Shown piece by piece: positions 30,594 through 43,984 of a stretch of DNA of 64,000 nt. Within the stretch, counting starts at the first letter, position 1. Each line of letters starts with the position of its first letter. This stretch comes from Turritopsis dohrnii (taxonomy: Eukaryota > Cnidaria > Hydrozoa > Anthoathecata > Oceaniidae): contig BQMF02000018.1 of the NCBI GenBank assembly GCA_027922465.2, forward strand, positions 124,001-188,000, given 5' to 3'. The notes under the pieces were generated by a model. The model was not told where the DNA came from. It searched no databases and saw only the letters and a program-made list of their open reading frames with translations. A program made the position numbers and the translations under genes.

Positions 30594-32655
30594 TCGTCGC
30601 TCCGAAAAAAAACGACCGACGACCGACGTAATAGTATTTCATACAGAAATAATAAATTTCTTGTGAATTTTTAACACATCTTAATATATATTTATCAGAT
30701 TTTTAACATCAGTTTTTATTATATAAAGAAAAAAGGAAAGGAATTTTTTTACTATTTGTGGAATGTAAAGATGGCGTACAGATAATATCAATCCATCATG
30801 TAAAATTATTATCAAAACCCCTTCGTCTTTAAATGTCAATCCTATCTGCATGGTGCATCTTTCTTCATGAGTTGAAGGTCACCAACACCTTTCATGTATG
30901 AAATGCGCTATTCAATATAACAACAGTGCAGTTCATCAAGTCAAAGAACAATGAAAAAAATATTTCGGTCATAGTGAATAACTTATCTCTTTGAACTGAG
31001 ATTAAGGAAGGACGCATTTCAGAGAAGCTACTAGTATTGGTGGGTGTCGAAGGTAGGCTTATTTTCTTCAATAAGTGAAGAAGCTTTTTTATTTAGCAAT
31101 GCAACGGTATTACAACTATTTAAAACGATCGTCTATGACGTCATATAGTGCTCTTCAGTTATATCCGCAGGCCACCAACTGTTGCAAGTTTATTTCATAG
31201 CAAGGGATGTGATTCGGTGAAATAACAATCGGAAATACATGATCATAAATCAATTATAGTATTGATTCTCGTTTGTGATTATGTTTGAGATTTAAGTTTA
31301 TGTGACGTCATTCTGTTTACTTTGAGTCGTGGGAGGAAGTGGCGATATTCTTCACCGATCGTAGTGTCATGTTGACAGCTTATGTAAATGTTTCGGTGAA
31401 TGTGTTAGCCGATGATGTGTTAGTAAAACTGATGTTGGAAGATTGTTTGTAATCTCTTTCAAGTAGATTATATAAACCATCACAAATGTAGTTAAGATTA
31501 GTCTGGCGTCACAGCAATTAAACTTTCCATTTCTAATAGTTCCTGATCACTTGCGCCTATCATTGTTTACTCTATGAATCGTCTTTAAATAATAATAGAA
31601 ACAATTCTTCTTTATGAAGAGACCTTTTTTGAACACATTTCAAAGTACATTTCGTAGTAAACTACCACTGTGTTTACTTAAAAATTTTAAAACATCATGA
31701 AAAATAAATCATAATTTGTTTGTCATGCCGAAACGTTTTGAAATCATGAATGAAAGAAGGATTTCTTTCGATGACAAGTTTCGCAAAGTCTTGCAGATCA
31801 AATGGATGGACATCCATATCATCTTAATTTAATAAGCCTTGTACGGATTAGTGTTAATATGCAGTTGTAGAGACAAGATTATAAGGTGAGTTATGAGCGG
31901 TTTGTGTGCCGGAATTCTTTATCAAATCATGATTTATTGTCCAGCACAGTATGAGGACAGCCCAAAACAGCTCATATCTATGAAGAGAATCTAAAAGCTG
32001 TTAACCGCAATTCTCTTTTTAATAGATTTGCATGATTTTTGCTTTTGGGTTGAATTTCAAACACATGTCAGCTTTTCTACCATTTTGAATGCTAACATAT
32101 TCATTCCAATATATGTGTGATGGAAAGGAGCGTATTTAAAAAGTCCTGAAGCGCCATATTTTGTTACGATTTAATTAATTTGTGCAGTCTATTCTGGTAC
32201 ATTGGTTTATTTTACATGCGTGACTCATCGATAACTTCCATGTAATTGCAAGTTGTTAGTTTTGGACTTGACCAATTTAGGCATTATTTCATTAGTGATA
32301 GGTCTTTGAAAATAGAGTCACAAACATTCGCTATCGTTTGATATTTGATTCCATTATTCTGTGTTCTTTCGGTTTGTTTGAGACAGTGGACGATTTACTA
32401 ATATCTCTTGTCTATGTATACGTCTCAGATAATTAATGTAGGAAACCAACTTAATGAACTTTGATTAAGCTGTGGAAATTGGTCCATTGTTATCCTAGAT
32501 CAAACATGTTGTAATCAATGAAGACATTTTCAGAAGCATTTATAAATGAGTATTTATGTTGTGTAACACAATCCTTCAAACGAAAAGGAAGCTATGATGT
32601 GTAGAATACGAGTTTAATTTGTTTTCATATCTTTTGAATTCTTGTTAGTGTCGCC
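30594..32655. other. intergenic between SLC15 and FREM2-like genes
   Basis: Contains the SLC15 3' UTR (AATAAA at 30651) and the presumptive promoter and 5' UTR of the FREM2-like gene. No coding region, RNA gene or repeat with definable ends was recognised. Confidence 0.5.
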
Positions 32656-35600
32656 ATGACAGGATACCAGTGGCTGTTCAGCGTTGCGGTGGTGCTTTTA
32701 GTGGATGTTATTGAAAGCGATTTACTAGTGGCTACTTCACAGAACGACCCACACGTAAGAATCAACAGCAACTTGGAAATACAAGTCAACTATGGCCGAG
32801 CTGTTTATCTAGATCCAAAACAATTATCCATAGATTTTAAGTCGGGTGATCATTGTGAAGTGAGTGTCATCAAGAACGACCATTCCAGCATGCAAATAGG
32901 GAGCATGATACCTTCTACTTTTCCTTGCAAGTTCCCCTCTAAAACCGTCATGTATCAACATTATGGCAGTTTGGCACAGCTAACAGATGTGGTGAAGTTA
33001 CAAGTGAGGTTGGACACTCCAGAGGATACCGTGATTCTGCCGCTTATTCTTCGCGTGAAGGTCGTTTTTGAAAAACCTTTAGATATTTTGAAGAAAATCG
33101 AGAATTTATTTGTTGATGAGCTGGGTGGTCTATCCGATCCCATTGTGAATAACATAATAAGTTTTAAATTTGATAAAGAAAAACAGTCTTGCTCCGTTTG
33201 TTTTCTGCCAAAACATGATGGCCCTCCATACTTCGGAGACATCGTCAACACTACTGATGTAGAAAGAGGACTGGAAACGACTGACCATAAAACGTTGATG
33301 CACGTTCCTTGTGACACGTTCTTGAGTGGAGCGCTTCGATATGCTCACAAAAGATCAAAACGATCGTCCAAGAAAGATTACTTGCCATTAGTAGTGGAAA
33401 TATCCGATAAAGCGACAAACGAACTTAAAGGGAGAGAGTACGTTCAAGTGCCTGTCCGTATAAGGCGTGCTACTGAAAACCAAAGACCAACCATCAATTA
33501 TAATTCTGCCAGTTACAGTATGCAGGTAGATCAATTAATGTTAACAGCTGTTACATCATCAGTTCTACAAGCGGAGGATCGCGAAACCGAGGCTGGATCA
33601 ATACGATTTAATATAACTTTACCCCCTGCAGAGAATGAAGGCTTTCTGGTTCATACAGATGACCCAACTAGACCAATCACAACGTTCTATCAAAGAGAGA
33701 TTGACGAATTGAAAATAGCATTCAAACCCCCTGAAAAACTGACCATCTTTCAACGCATGCAGCAGATATGGTTGGAAGCACGAGACAGTGAAGGTGCAGC
33801 ATCATCGCCATTTTATATAATTGTTGTGATTAAACCAATGAACAATTACGCCCCACAGGTGGTCAAAAATACTGGTTTAGCAATGTATGAAGGTCAATCA
33901 CGGATACTATCGAAGAAACAGCTATCTGTACGCGATCCTGATAATGAAGAAGATGTAACCATAACTGTACTTGAGGGTTTATTTCATGGGCGGTTAATGA
34001 AAGATGGGCGCGACATTTCGATGTTCACGGTTGAAGATCTCGATAATGGTCATATACGATACGTACACGATGACTCAGATACATATGGCGATAGTATGAT
34101 TCTTAAAATATCTGATGGATCGAACGAACTCAGTATGTTATTCACCATCAACATCATCGCTACAGATGACCAGCCCCCTACACTTGTTTATAACACTGGT
34201 GTCATCCTACAGGAAGGAGAAAGCGTCCTAATCGATCAGTTTGATTTAAGTGCACGTGATGTAGATACAGAGGATTCAAAGATTCACTTTGAGATAATTA
34301 CTCCACCCAAACATGGCTACTTATTTCGTCGTCCGTCACAGTTTATCGTCACGTCGAAGTCTATCAACGAAAACAACAAGAAACGAGTGATGCGTTTTTC
34401 TCAGGTTGATATTATACTGGGTGATATCTACTATCAACACAACGGTGAAGAAAAATTTCATGATTTCTTCACATTCCGACTCTCTGATGGACACTCTCCG
34501 CCTAACCTGTCAGGTATAAAAACATTTATCATCGACATTAAACCGCTTGACGACTTAAAACCACGTCGACATCCCGGTTGCCCTCTTAAAATGACGGTTA
34601 TAGAGGGTGTTAAAAAAGATTTTTCGAAGTCTGTTTTAAGATTTACCGACGGGGATTCTGTTGACCGAGAGCTTGTGTATGAAATCACTCGCCCACCATA
34701 TTTCATCAAGCCAGCATCAAACAAAAAAGCAGGCAAGATCACTTTAAGCTCCGATGTCTCCACGGAAATATTCAGATTCACTCAGAAACAGATAAATCAT
34801 TTTAAAGTGACATATATTCCACCTTCCAGCGAAGTAGGCGTGAAGAAAAGGTACATTCGATTTCTGTTCAACGTAAGCGATACACGTGGGAACTCTGTAA
34901 GTTCTCAGAGATTTCTAATAGAGTTAGCACCAGTGAACAATAAGGCGCCGGTACCTCGTGTGATGGATCTGTCAGTTAAAGAAAGACGATCAAAATTTAT
35001 TTCAGCTGAGAATCTAGGTGCTACTGATGACGACAATTTCGAGAGAGACTTACATTTTCTGGTCAAAAAGTTACCTAAACATGGAAAACTTATTTTGGAT
35101 GGAAATAAAGTTGGAGTTGGCGCTTCATTCACCGTGGAACATTTGAAAAATCAGTTGCTGACGTATCATCATGATGGAACAGAAACACGAAATGATGAAG
35201 TCAAATTTATTCTGTCTGATGGTGTTCACATGGTACCATTTTTGTTTCCAATTTGTAAGTTTTCACGTTCTTATAAGGCTTCATATTGCAAAGTGAGAAG
35301 GACTTTAAACGCTGTGGGTATATAACACTTTGTATTTGTGACGTGTATCTATATAAAGATCATTTTCAAGTGGGTGCAATTTCAACGATGTAACCGCCTA
35401 AAGTTAAATTTAAAATAAAAATTATTTTTCTTAAGCTATTATACCGGCTGACGACGAAACTCCAGAAGTTACCGTGATGGTAAAATCACTGGATGTTCTG
35501 GAGAATGGCTTCTTAGCTTTAAATGATAACATCATGGAAGTTTCTGATGAAGATAGTGAAGATGACAAGCTGACATTTTTGATTGCGTCACCTTTGAAGT

Positions 35601-38600
35601 ATGGCGCGTTAATGAAAACAGGTATGAAGTCATTCATAAAACACGTGTCAACCACGTGGTTTTCGCATGTATTTGATATATTTCATGTCGTAGAAAAAAA
35701 TGGAGACTGAAAATAATTGAGTTATGGTTTTATGGTTTTGTTGTTTTTCACGCGAGAATCTCATCCTTTTACGACACGAGATGAAATAATACCTTGTTTC
35801 CACGATGATCATTTCATTGTGGTGGTTATTTTTGATGTTATTTTTGATGAACTTTGTTGATAAATATAGCTTGGTTTTAATTGGTGGATATTCATGCATC
35901 TGTTGGCTCTCATACTTTATGATAAAAACTGATAAATATAATCTAATTTGCATATTTTCATGTAAAATACTCTTACCCACACTATATTTATATTTTATAT
36001 TTATGATTTTTATATGTCACCATTTTAATAAACGCCTCAAGTTACGCCTTAAGTTACGCCTTAAGTTACGCTTGAAGTTTCTCCTTTATTCTAATTTTTT
36101 GAAAAACAAAAATAATCACACGTGATCAATGTTTTGAGTCAAATTTATGCTTGTTTCCAGGTGCTTCTATAGCAGGCTTTAAATTGAAAGATTTGCGGGA
36201 TGGCTTGATTTCCTACCAACACACAAGTGGCGAGATTGGTACACGGTCGCTGAAGGATCATCTTTCCTTAAACTTAACTGATCTGTCAAATGACGTGGTC
36301 ATTGGTGGGAACGTGTATTCTGGAATAGAATTTGATATTCACATCAAACCAGTAGATAGCGAACCACCAGAGATCTCTGGAACTCTCACAGCTAAAGTGC
36401 CTGAAGGAGGAAAGGTATTGCTAAGCAACAACATAATAAATGTTACTGATAAAGATACTAGTCTTGATGAAGTCTTTTGCAACTTCACAAAACAGCCTAG
36501 TGTAGGGTACGTGGAAACAATATCTACAGATAAAGGATCAGAAATTTCGCTTGCAGGACAATCACTATCGAGTTTTTCTGCAGCTGATCTGCAAAGGGGA
36601 AATATATATTATGTTCAAAACGTCCATTTAGGAACTGAGCCAATCAGTGATAGGTTTAGCATAAAATGTTTTGATCAAAATAACTCAGCGAGCGAAGTGA
36701 CCATTTACGTCACAATCTCACCTACAAATGACGAAACGCCATATCTATTCGTCCAGCCGAACATCATCTGCGTAGAAGGTGACTTGATCCTTTTTGATTT
36801 GACATTAATAAATCCTTATGACGGAGATAAACCTGAACAAGAACTGACTCTTACGGTGACCAAACCACCAATTAATGGAGAACTTTTAGTGCAACAGACA
36901 TCAGAGTTGATACCAGCCAAAACGTTTTCAAAAGATGTCCTCATTCAAGATGGCGTCAGTGCACTCATGTACCAACACAAAGGAAGCGAAACGACGTCGG
37001 ATTCTTTTGATCTGAAAGTTGGTGACGGCATTCATGACGTCGAGAAAACTGTCTTCATAAAAATTATCGCAATGGACGATGAATTACCACGACTTATCGT
37101 AAACACAGGTTTAACGATCGAAAGAGACGAAACGAAGGTGATTACGTCATATAATCTGAAAGCAGTAGATGTTGATTCTATCAATGAAGCTCTCACTTAC
37201 ATTGTCATGATGAGACCGAGCAATGGCAAACTCCAAAAAGTGATATCTCCAAAAATGACTGTTGACATTGGAAGAGGGGGAAACTTCACTCAAAGCGACA
37301 TTAACAACAGGAAAATCAGGTATTCATTCGATTTGAAAAAAATATTTTTTCTCCTTCCTTGTGTGAACTTCATCATTCAGTTTTCGTTTTGTACGTCGCA
37401 GGTACACTCATGACGGTAAAAAGAAGGGAAGTCGCGACATTATACGACTTGATGTTACGGACGGCTTCAATCGACTCATCAATCAAATGTTTACAGTCAT
37501 GATTTCACCTGAAGATAACATTTTGCCGACAGTCGTAACAAATGGCGTCACCTTGAAAGAAAACAATCGAGTGATTTTGTCGACAGATATTTTGAGTGCG
37601 TCGGATTTAAATACTCCTGATGAGAAATTACAGTTTGTTATTACTAAAACACCTTTGAAGGGTTTTCTACATCATATGGACCAGCCCTTAGTACCTATAA
37701 CAAAATTTTCACAAATAGACCTTGCAGCAAATAAAATCTCCTATCTCCATACAAGTCCAGATGAGGTGAAGCTAGACAATTTTGAATTTGAAGTGACGGA
37801 CGGCCGCAACAAGGTTTTTCGAACGTTTCGTTTCAAGATCGATAACGTCAACAATAAAAAGCCGACATTAAATGTCGGAACAATCCATGCATTACAAGAC
37901 AGTGCCACACTAATCACACCATTTGAACTTAGCGCAATCGACAATGACACTTTGGCATCGGACATCATGTATAAAATACATTCCTTTCCAAAACATGGAA
38001 AATTGTTGGATGAAATGAAAAGAGTTATAATGTTTTCTCAAGAAGATCTGGAAACTAACGGAATATATTATGAACACGATGGTGGCGAGAGCAAAACGGA
38101 TTCGTTCTCTGTGACAGTGACCGATGGAAAGCATTCGGATTTTTATGTGAGAGGAGAAAGCGTCAGAAAGCCCGTACAGGTGAAAATTGTCATTAAAAAA
38201 GTTGATGTGAAAGCCCCAGTTCTGGTCACAAACAAAGGAGCATCAAATTTACGCATGCGTGGATCTTATGCTATGTTCAAGTTTTCATCTCATCGACTCA
38301 AAGCCATTGACAGAGACAACGACGAGGCACATACTACATTTTCCATAAAACAGCAGCCTCGTTATGGTGAAATTGTGAACGTTAAGAATAAGAAGAAATC
38401 CTTGAGTAAATTCACACAGAAGGATATCACAGACCGCAACATCGCTTACATACTTAACGAAAACGAGACTGTGTCCCGTGACGTATTTTTATTCGATGTC
38501 TATGATGACAAAAAGAACGTTTTGAGGCAGCAGGTTTTCCATCTCAAATGGTCGTGGATATCATTTGTTGCTGCTGTATACAACGCAAGTGAACGCGATG

Positions 38601-41600
38601 GAAAAGCTCGATTGACGATCGAAAGAAGCGGATATTCTGGTGACGTCTCAACAGTGGATATCCAGCTTCAAGATGGCTCAGCAAAGAAAAATGTTCATTA
38701 TCAGGACGTCAGAAACAGTAAAATTATTTTCAAACCAAATGAGGTCAAGAAAACGATCGATATACCATTACTTGACAATTCCAAATACGAAAAGAAAAAA
38801 GATTTCGTTGTTGTCTTAACGAACAGTTATCATGCTCTACTTTCTCAAAATAACGCAGCTACAGTTACCATATTTGATTCTGAAGATGGTATGAAATTGA
38901 AATTTATAATCATACAGGTAATTAAAAAAAATTCTAATTATTCGTTCTAAACAATTCTTTAGAACCGTTTGTCTCGATGGCTCATTCACATATCAAAACA
39001 AAGGAATCTATCGGAATTCTCGATATCCCAATCCAACGTCAAGGTGACGTTACGGAAATTCTAAAAGTTGTATGTACAACTCGTTCAGGTAATTAAACTT
39101 AATGACACTTTGTTGATGTAGACGTTTTTCCAACAATGCTATTATCATATCCGCCATTATGTTTGCCACGTCACTATAGGTACTGCTGATGGAACTGTGG
39201 GAAGTTCAGTGACGTCATACAAAGACTACTTGTCAAGACGAGAAGAAGACCGACACAGTATTGTCACTATCTATCCTGTATGCTATTTACACTTTTGTAA
39301 TATAGGATTTAATTTTTTCTGCTGCAAAAAACAATAAAAAAAAACAAAAAAGAAAAAGAAGAAGATAAAACTTTTAGAAATATGACTCATGCTGTTCTAG
39401 AACGAAACAATCGCATTTTGCCCTGTGCAAATTATTGATGACTCGTTGTATGAAGATGAAGAAAACTTTAAAGTAGTCATAGCAACACTATACGGCGGAA
39501 GAGTACACAAAGCAAAATCTACAACAGAAGTGACGATTGCAGCAGATGTGCAAGATGGTAGGCGTAGCTACGTTTTACTTTTTACATCGAAGCTCCGTCA
39601 GGTGGTCCGTCAGATGGTCTTACTTCACATTGTATGTTTAGAACCAACCTTTTCATTCGAAAAGTCAAAAATTTCTGCTGAGGAAAGTGACTCACAAGTA
39701 AAAATAAAAGTACGACGTGAGGGGACAGACTTATCGGTGACCTCATTTGTTTTGTTCGCCACGAAACAAGATGAACCAGTCTCTGCTAAACGTAGGTAGA
39801 TGACGTCATGTGTGGTTTAAGGACAAAATTGACTTATTCATAATGTTGGGTTAATTTTTGTAGCTTACAGTGATTATCAGCCGTTGGTGACGTCATTGCA
39901 GTTTAATCCAGGTGATCGAGAAAAAGTGGTGGCAGTCGAAATATTAGATGATTATGGACGAGAAAAAATGGAGGGCGAGGAAGAATTTCGAGTGATTCTC
40001 CGAACGCCAAGAAATGCGAGGTTGACTGAGAAATCCGAAGCAATAGTGATAATCGATGATCAATCTGATAGTAAGAAACTTTCCCCATTACAGATTCAAT
40101 CGTGTTTTAGGATACACTTTTAATCATTGTTTTCTTTCGTAGAACCAAAATTGAGATTTCAAGAGGAATCTGTAACTGTTGATGAGAACATTGGTTTGCT
40201 ATCAGTTGTCATCGAAAGGTTTGGCGATTTGAGACAGGAGTCGCATGTGTGGTGTTACACAATGCAGATAACAGCTAAAGTTAACGAAGATTTTGTGGAA
40301 AGGAAAAAAACAAACTCTTCGCTCATAAAATTCTCAAAAAGAGACAAGAAAAAAACTTGTCAGGTGAGATTTTTTCTAAACGCACACGAAATAGGATGCA
40401 AGCAAAATTGGTCTGATAAAATATTGCTATTCCTGATAGGTTTCGATAATAGACGACAAGAAATTTGAGGGCAATGAAGTGTTTAAGGTTGTACTTGGAA
40501 ATGCCTACGGTGGAGTGATAGAAAAAGGAAAAAATGAACTTTTTGTTACGGTAGCCGACAATGATAGTAAGCTTCAGATTGTCTTTTAACTGACTTTTTC
40601 TTGAATAATATTGTGAAATATTGTAAATGTGTGAATTTCGTACAGTGCCTATGATAGAATTCAGCGAAAAAAGATTTTACGTCAGAGAGCCAACATTGCT
40701 TGAAAAGGAGAGAGACTTGAAAATTACTCTCCTTCGTCGAGGAGATCTATCAGAATCTTATACTGTCTTGGTGATGGCGAAGGATGGTTCGGCGATTTCT
40801 TCCAAGCATTATCAGGCAATAGCCCAGGTGAGACATACTGAAAGCGTTGAATTCTTTTTGTACTGGACGAAGTTGATTGATTGATTGTCACGTGACTTCG
40901 TCTTTAGAAAATTCAATTTGGTGTGAATACAACCAGAGTAGATTTCAACATAAAGATTCTGCATGATCCAACAAAGAGTTTTCGAACAGCATTCACTCTT
41001 CATTTAACAAGGCTTGAAGACTCAGACGTCAAATTCGGTATGGATAAGACCGCCGTCGTTTTCATCGAAGAAAGTGGTAAACGAAGACGGGTGACTTTTC
41101 CTCTTGAACCCATGGTTGTCTCTTTGCTTGACTATGAAGAGATTTCAGGAGGCAGGACTAACCCTCTCCAAGGATATCCTCTTATATGTGTGACGGTAAG
41201 CCGACATCATGCTGATACTAATATTATGTCGTCAACGCATGCTCATATTTTCTTTTATTAAAACTAGTCTTGTAATCCAAAACATCCACAGTATGAAGAA
41301 ACAAAAAACCTTTGCAATGAAGAGCTCATCAATAATAAGATGACGTCATATAGATGGCAAGTGGCTGCGCCCAGTTTTTCCGATGGCGTTTCTAATGGAT
41401 TCAGGGATGCTAGCATGAAGTTATTCTTTACATCTCCTAACAGAATAACATTGGATAGTGTTTACTTCACAGCCGCTTCTCGCGTAAGATGCATTGCACA
41501 ACCGTTTGCAGAGGATGGTAGTACAGGCCTAGAAAGTTTCAGTAAAGAAGTTCGGATTGCTCGGAAAGCTGGTCTTTGTCTTCCACGAAAACCGGGTGAT

Positions 41601-43984
41601 ATCAGTGCTGAAACGTTTTCAGTCCAGGTAAAATAATTATCTTTAAGATTCTTGAAAATATATAGCCATATAGTAAGAATAGTTCTTTACAAGTCATCTT
41701 TTTATAACACAGGTATCATATACTGGTTCAAAAGATCTATCGCATAGAAATTTGATAAAGATAAAGATACTGATTCCGCATGTGGATGGCCTGTTGCCAG
41801 TCATATCAACCAAAAAACTCTCGAATTTCCAACTTACTCTGAGTCCAGATATCAGTCGATCTGCACAACACACCTGCTCAAATATCCTTAATCCTAACGA
41901 AGTCATGACACAACATAGTTTCATAAAGGACAGCTTCAATTTAAGTTATGAGAATTTTCCAAAACAGTTTGACGCGGAAATTCGTGGAACTGACACCGTC
42001 AGGTAGGTCCAATTATTATTCTGACGTCAGAAGAACTGTTTCAAATGCTCAACACTACATACTTTTAATCAGGTTTTACGAGAATTTGGATCTCCAAGCC
42101 TGTTTATGGAAGTTCGAAAGTTATTACAACATGTCTGAGCTCGTGGAAGTTTGTGGAGGTGAAGTTGTTACTGATGGATTGGTAAAAGATGCGATTCAAT
42201 CCCACCTCACAGTCAGTATGCCTTTGTTCATTTCGTACGTGTATCACTCTCCACATGATGAGGATCGATGGATCAATTTCAATCACCAGACCTCCGTGCG
42301 ACTGACTGCTGTTTACAATACCGGCATGCTTTGGAAAAACGGAGTGGGGTTACCACGTAAAGCAAAACTGAAAGGAAACCTGTATCCATCTAGTATTGTA
42401 GTACGAAAACTTGATCGCAAGCTGCAAATGAATTTTCGAACTAAAGCAAGATTTCGTGGAGTTTTCCTTCTTCAAACGAAAGGTAATTTCTAGTTTTATT
42501 TGCCAGATCATCAACATTTTATGTCTTTCATTTTATGTAAAATATGCCTTTTTAAAATTAAGATGGCAGTCAGAAAAGTGAAGTGGTGCTGTTGGATCGA
42601 AAATCTCTTAAGTTTCATTTAAAGTTAATTCGGAGTGATGCAAGCTTTTCTGAACCAGAACAACTATGGCAACTGGAGTCTCAGTTTGCTGTTGGAGATT
42701 ATACTGGGTCGTACGTTTTCAAAATGATTCCGTGCACCGTTGATCAGGTAAGTGATCTCATGTAAACTGCACCATAAAAATACATATTGATGAAGATGAA
42801 GATTTCGTTGGTTTTTCTAGGAAGAAGAGTTTTCTTCTCCACCCGATTGTACACCGCAAGAGGCAGTTTTATTCCATTTAAACTTGACCATTCAACAAAC
42901 CAGCGAACCGGTTGAAACAACTTTCACGTTGAATACCAGGTTCATATTGCTAAACAACAAACAGGACTGGCTGTCCCCTTCCATTTCCCAAGTCACTGAT
43001 GTTTATTTTCGAGAAGGTAAGACCATTTCAGCTCTTCTTGACCGGTCTTGATCGAATCATATGCTTAATTCTGGATTTGTGTGCAGGTGACACGATTTAT
43101 GGCCGTGTTATGATGGATGCTTCTCTTGGTCATGCATATCACGTGATGATAGAAAAAGTTTTTCTGTGCAGTGGTCTAGATGGATATATTCCTACTTTTA
43201 ATCCCGAGAATAAAGAGTATGGATGTATTGCTGACTCATCAAACCTTGCACATCGTTTTAAGATCCTGGTACGCAACACGTTTTTATCAGTAGTTTTGTA
43301 GTTGTTATATCATATATACTTCTATCGACATAATCGTTTAAGATATCGTATTTTTTCGATTTCAGGATCGCTCCAATCCCGACACAACAGATTCAAGATT
43401 CTCTAACATTGAATTCAATGCGCATCTAGCCATCGATAGCAAACATGGTGAGTGGCTGGATGCTGATGGTTTTAGCTTAGAGAGTACACCCCTGTTTAAG
43501 GTAATATTCCAACTATTAGAATTTTTCAAAAGCAAAATTTTCCAAAAACTTCCATTTACTTGTGTTTCGTTTAAAGGTCTCCAGCGGCAAGAACTGGTTC
43601 CTCCATGTTGTTTATACTTTGCGCTCTCAACAGAGAAATAGACTGGGAAGAAGAAGTGTAGAACAACACAGTCTTTCTGAATTTCATCATGGACGAATGA
43701 AAAGATCGACAGTAGATATAGCCCGTGATGTGCGTTCAATCAACGATGGAGAAAAAGGGACTAATCTTCAGATGATACTCTTAGAAAGAAAAAACATCGA
43801 AGCCAGCCTAGTTAAAGAAGACCCGCAAGGCAATCGGGTAACTTCGGACAAAAATTACAACTTGATAATAGTGATTGTTGTTTTAGTTATTTTGTTAGCT
43901 GGAATTTTTCTAGGTTTTCTATTTTACCAGCGAACGAGAAGTACTGCTGTTATAGGCGGTGCAAATGGAGGCACTGCCATTTAA
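32656..43984 (+). CDS. FREM2: FRAS1-related extracellular matrix protein, FREM2-like (21 exons)
   Basis: A type I membrane/basement-membrane protein of the FRAS/FREM complex, about 3050 residues (human FREM2 is about 3170). Exons: 32656-35254, 35436-35621, 36161-37319, 37402-38888, 38963-39088, 39180-39277, 39401-39557, 39642-39791, 39864-40070, 40143-40363, 40440-40566, 40646-40827, 40908-41195, 41268-41627, 41713-42002, 42073-42482, 42563-42747, 42821-43016, 43087-43268, 43366-43500 and 43577-43984, all GT-AG and in phase. Order: signal peptide (1-21), N-terminal domain with a furin-like RSKRS (about 235), 12 CSPG repeats (linkers such as [24 protein letters not shown]), five Calx-beta domains, the conserved post-Calx region ([34 protein letters not shown]), dibasic sites GRRS and MKRS, one TM helix ([20 protein letters not shown]) and a short tail ending GTAI, a class I PDZ ligand. 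FRAS1/FREM2 bind GRIP1 through such tails; here this is inferred. Confidence 0.95.
36032..36078. repeat. 12-bp tandem repeat in FREM2-like intron 2
   Basis: About four units of ACGCCTTAAGTT just before exon 3. They produce an artificial Leu-Lys-Leu-Arg repeat in one frame, which is not coding. Confidence 0.85.

Noticed and set aside
35805..36125. Frame with Leu-Lys-Leu-Arg repeats
   Set aside because: It lies in FREM2-like intron 2 and is produced by a 12-bp tandem repeat.
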